In this document: positions 6,826 to 8,193 of the stretch, in pieces
How positions within the stretch are numbered: position 1 is the first letter of the stretch
Layout: each line of letters opens with the position of its first letter
From: Longimicrobiales bacterium
GTDB lineage: Bacteria > Gemmatimonadota > Gemmatimonadetes > Longimicrobiales > Gaopeijiaceae
DNA: 8,193 nucleotides
Reading direction: 5' to 3'
Assembly: GCA_022428035.1 (NCBI GenBank)
Contig: JAKMDG010000239.1
Span: 1-8,193, forward strand
Notes under the pieces: generated by a model
The model's input: only the letters and a program-made list of their open reading frames with translations
What the model was told of the DNA's origin: nothing
Database searches by the model: none
Made by a program: the position numbers and the translations under genes

Positions 6826-8193
6826 GTGCGCAACGTATTGACCCTTTTTGTGCTGATCACGTTCGTCACCCCGCTTTCTGCTCAGGAGCGCCGGGCGATG
6901 ACCACCGACGACGCGCTCGATATGGTCTCGGTCGGCGGTGCGACCATCTCTCCGGACGGTAGCTGGGTCCTGTTCTCGAAGTCCGAGCTGGACTGGGACG
7001 AGAACGAGCGAAAGACCACGTGGTGGAAGGTCCCCGCGGACGGCAGTCAAGAACCGTGGCAGTTCATTGGAGAGGACGGTGGAAGCGCTTTTCAGTTCTC
7101 TCCGGATGGGCAATGGCTCTCCTTCACCCGAACCGTGGATGAAAAGCGTCAGCTCTTTGTCATGCGTACCGATGGAGGGGAAGCTGTTCAGCTGAGCGAC
7201 CATGAGACTGCGGTCGGGTCGTATCAGTGGACGGATGACGGCGCTCGGATCTTCTTCGTCGCGAGTCACAAGCGCAGTGACGAAGAGGAGAAGGAACAGA
7301 AGGCCGGTAGCGACGCGATCTTCGTCGATGAAGGCCCGAACGGTCAGACGGTAGGACAGTGGAACGATCTCTGGACGATCGATGTCGCTACCGAAACGGA
7401 GACTCGGCTTACGGAATCCGAGAACCGGATCGGGTCGTTCTCGATATCGCCGGACGGGCGGCAGGTCGTGTTCACATCGCGTACCGAGAACCGAAGGAAT
7501 CAGAGCAACCGTTCCGAGATTCACCTCCTGGACATCGGCACTGGAGACACTCGCCAGCTGACCGAGAATCAGGCTCCGGAGGGACGGCTGACCTGGGCGC
7601 CCGACGGGCGTCGGATCGCGTACGAGGCCCCGAGCGATGGCGACTGGGAGCTTCGACTCGACAAGATCTGGGTCATGGATGTCGAGTCCGGCGAGAAGGA
7701 AATGGTGTCCGGGGCCTTCGACGGGAACATCCGTCAGTTCGTGTGGAGCCCGGACGCGTCCTCGATCCTGTTCAGTGGGCTTCAGGGCACGAACAACAAC
7801 CTGTACCGCCTGGACCTCGGCAACGGTCGCGTCGAACAGGTCACCGAGCATGAAGGGTCACTCTCGCCGTCCTCGTTTTCGAGGGACCGCTCGATGATGG
7901 CGTATGTGGCTCAGGACTGGGATACCGCGCCGGATGTCTGGGCCGGTGCGACGACCGGGGCTGACGGTCGCCAGTTGACAGACGCCAACCCCTGGATCGC
8001 CACCGATCTGGTCATGGGTGAGTCACGGCTGATCCAATGGGAAAGCAGTGACGGGCTCGAGATCGAAGGGATTCTCACCGTGCCGGAGGGTGCTTCCGAA
8101 GACCTCCCGCTGCTGCTGCACATTCATGGTGGGCCCGCCGGTGTATTCACAAACACGTTCAATGCGCGGGCTCACGTCTGGGCGGGTCTGGGG
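6826..8193 (+). CDS. Secreted S9-family (prolyl oligopeptidase-type) serine peptidase, 3' end outside the window
   Basis: The frame opens at a GTG with AGGAGG 5 nt upstream and runs without a stop to the last base, giving 456 residues. Residues 1-19 form a signal peptide (hydrophobic LTLFVLITFVTPLSA, likely cleavage LSA-Q). A beta-propeller follows, with seven spaced WD40/PD40-like repeats whose [ST]-x-D-[GA] cores fall at residues 42, 92, 136, 208, 258, 308 and 352 (the last is degenerate, SRDR). A charged stretch DEEEKEQKAG (152-161) lies in the third blade region. The alpha/beta-hydrolase catalytic domain begins around 400 (IQWESSDGLEIEGILTVP) and reaches H434-G-G-P437, the oxyanion-side motif of the family. 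The nucleophilic Ser, Asp and His lie beyond the window, so activity cannot be judged. Such enzymes (dipeptidyl or acylaminoacyl peptidase types) cleave short peptides, here probably in the periplasm. The 123-bp gap and own ribosome binding site suggest separate transcription from the aldolase operon. Confidence 0.92.
   Translation, partial: MRNVLTLFVLITFVTPLSAQERRAMTTDDALDMVSVGGATISPDGSWVLFSKSELDWDENERKTTWWKVPADGSQEPWQFIGEDGGSAFQFSPDGQWLSFTRTVDEKRQLFVMRTDGGEAVQLSDHETAVGSYQWTDDGARIFFVASHKRSDEEEKEQKAGSDAIFVDEGPNGQTVGQWNDLWTIDVATETETRLTESENRIGSFSISPDGRQVVFTSRTENRRNQSNRSEIHLLDIGTGDTRQLTENQAPEGRLTWAPDGRRIAYEAPSDGDWELRLDKIWVMDVESGEKEMVSGAFDGNIRQFVWSPDASSILFSGLQGTNNNLYRLDLGNGRVEQVTEHEGSLSPSSFSRDRSMMAYVAQDWDTAPDVWAGATTGADGRQLTDANPWIATDLVMGESRLIQWESSDGLEIEGILTVPEGASEDLPLLLHIHGGPAGVFTNTFNARAHVWAGLG

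Noticed and set aside
6457..7851. Long minus-strand open frame of 464 codons
   Set aside because: It is antisense to the S9 peptidase and the end of the hydrolase, both of which have clear family motifs and good starts. Its product is a low-complexity mix rich in Arg, Pro and Leu with no recognisable domain, as expected from the complement of GC-rich codons.
1..8193. Mobile element, CRISPR, tRNA/rRNA or defence system
   Set aside because: No transposase or integrase motifs, no direct-repeat arrays and no structural RNA patterns were seen; the gene content is metabolic and proteolytic.

Overview
This is a GC-rich, gene-dense bacterial window in which almost every base is protein-coding. Three of the six substantial genes start with GTG. 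The exported peptidases (an M14 metallopeptidase with a C-terminal glutamine-amidotransferase-like domain, and an S9 prolyl-oligopeptidase-type enzyme with a seven-repeat propeller) and an extracytoplasmic cyclophilin resemble those of protein-degrading heterotrophs such as Gemmatimonadota and related phyla. That placement is inferred from gene style only and is weak; there is no rRNA or other marker.

Layout. Bases 1-255 hold the end of a hydrophobic membrane protein that I do not recognise. A signal-peptide-bearing M14 carboxypeptidase-like gene follows at 387-3038 (+). It converges on a cyclophilin-type peptidyl-prolyl isomerase at 3113-3823 (-), and a very strong GC hairpin at 3076-3104 lies between the two stops. 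After a 153-bp divergent intergenic region comes a tight three-gene plus-strand operon: a threonine aldolase (3977-5050), a GNAT acetyltransferase (5054-5902, 3-bp gap) and a secreted alpha/beta-hydrolase-fold protein (5899-6702, 4-bp overlap). A 123-bp gap with a small inverted repeat precedes an S9-family peptidase (6826 onward). That gene is open to the window end and is cut just after its HGGP oxyanion motif.

How it fits together. The M14 and S9 enzymes and the cyclophilin all carry export signals, so they plausibly act outside the cytoplasm in peptide breakdown and protein folding. The threonine aldolase and GNAT protein are cytoplasmic. Their coupling to an exported hydrolase-like protein is unusual.

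I see no phage, transposon, CRISPR, tRNA or rRNA, and no clear new defence or mobile system. The most notable observation is that the alpha/beta-hydrolase has Gly where the nucleophilic Ser should be (G-H-G-L-G-G), while its Asp and His are kept. The three intergenic gaps (131, 153 and 123 bp) are all under 300 bases, and none shows a convincing sigma-70-type promoter.
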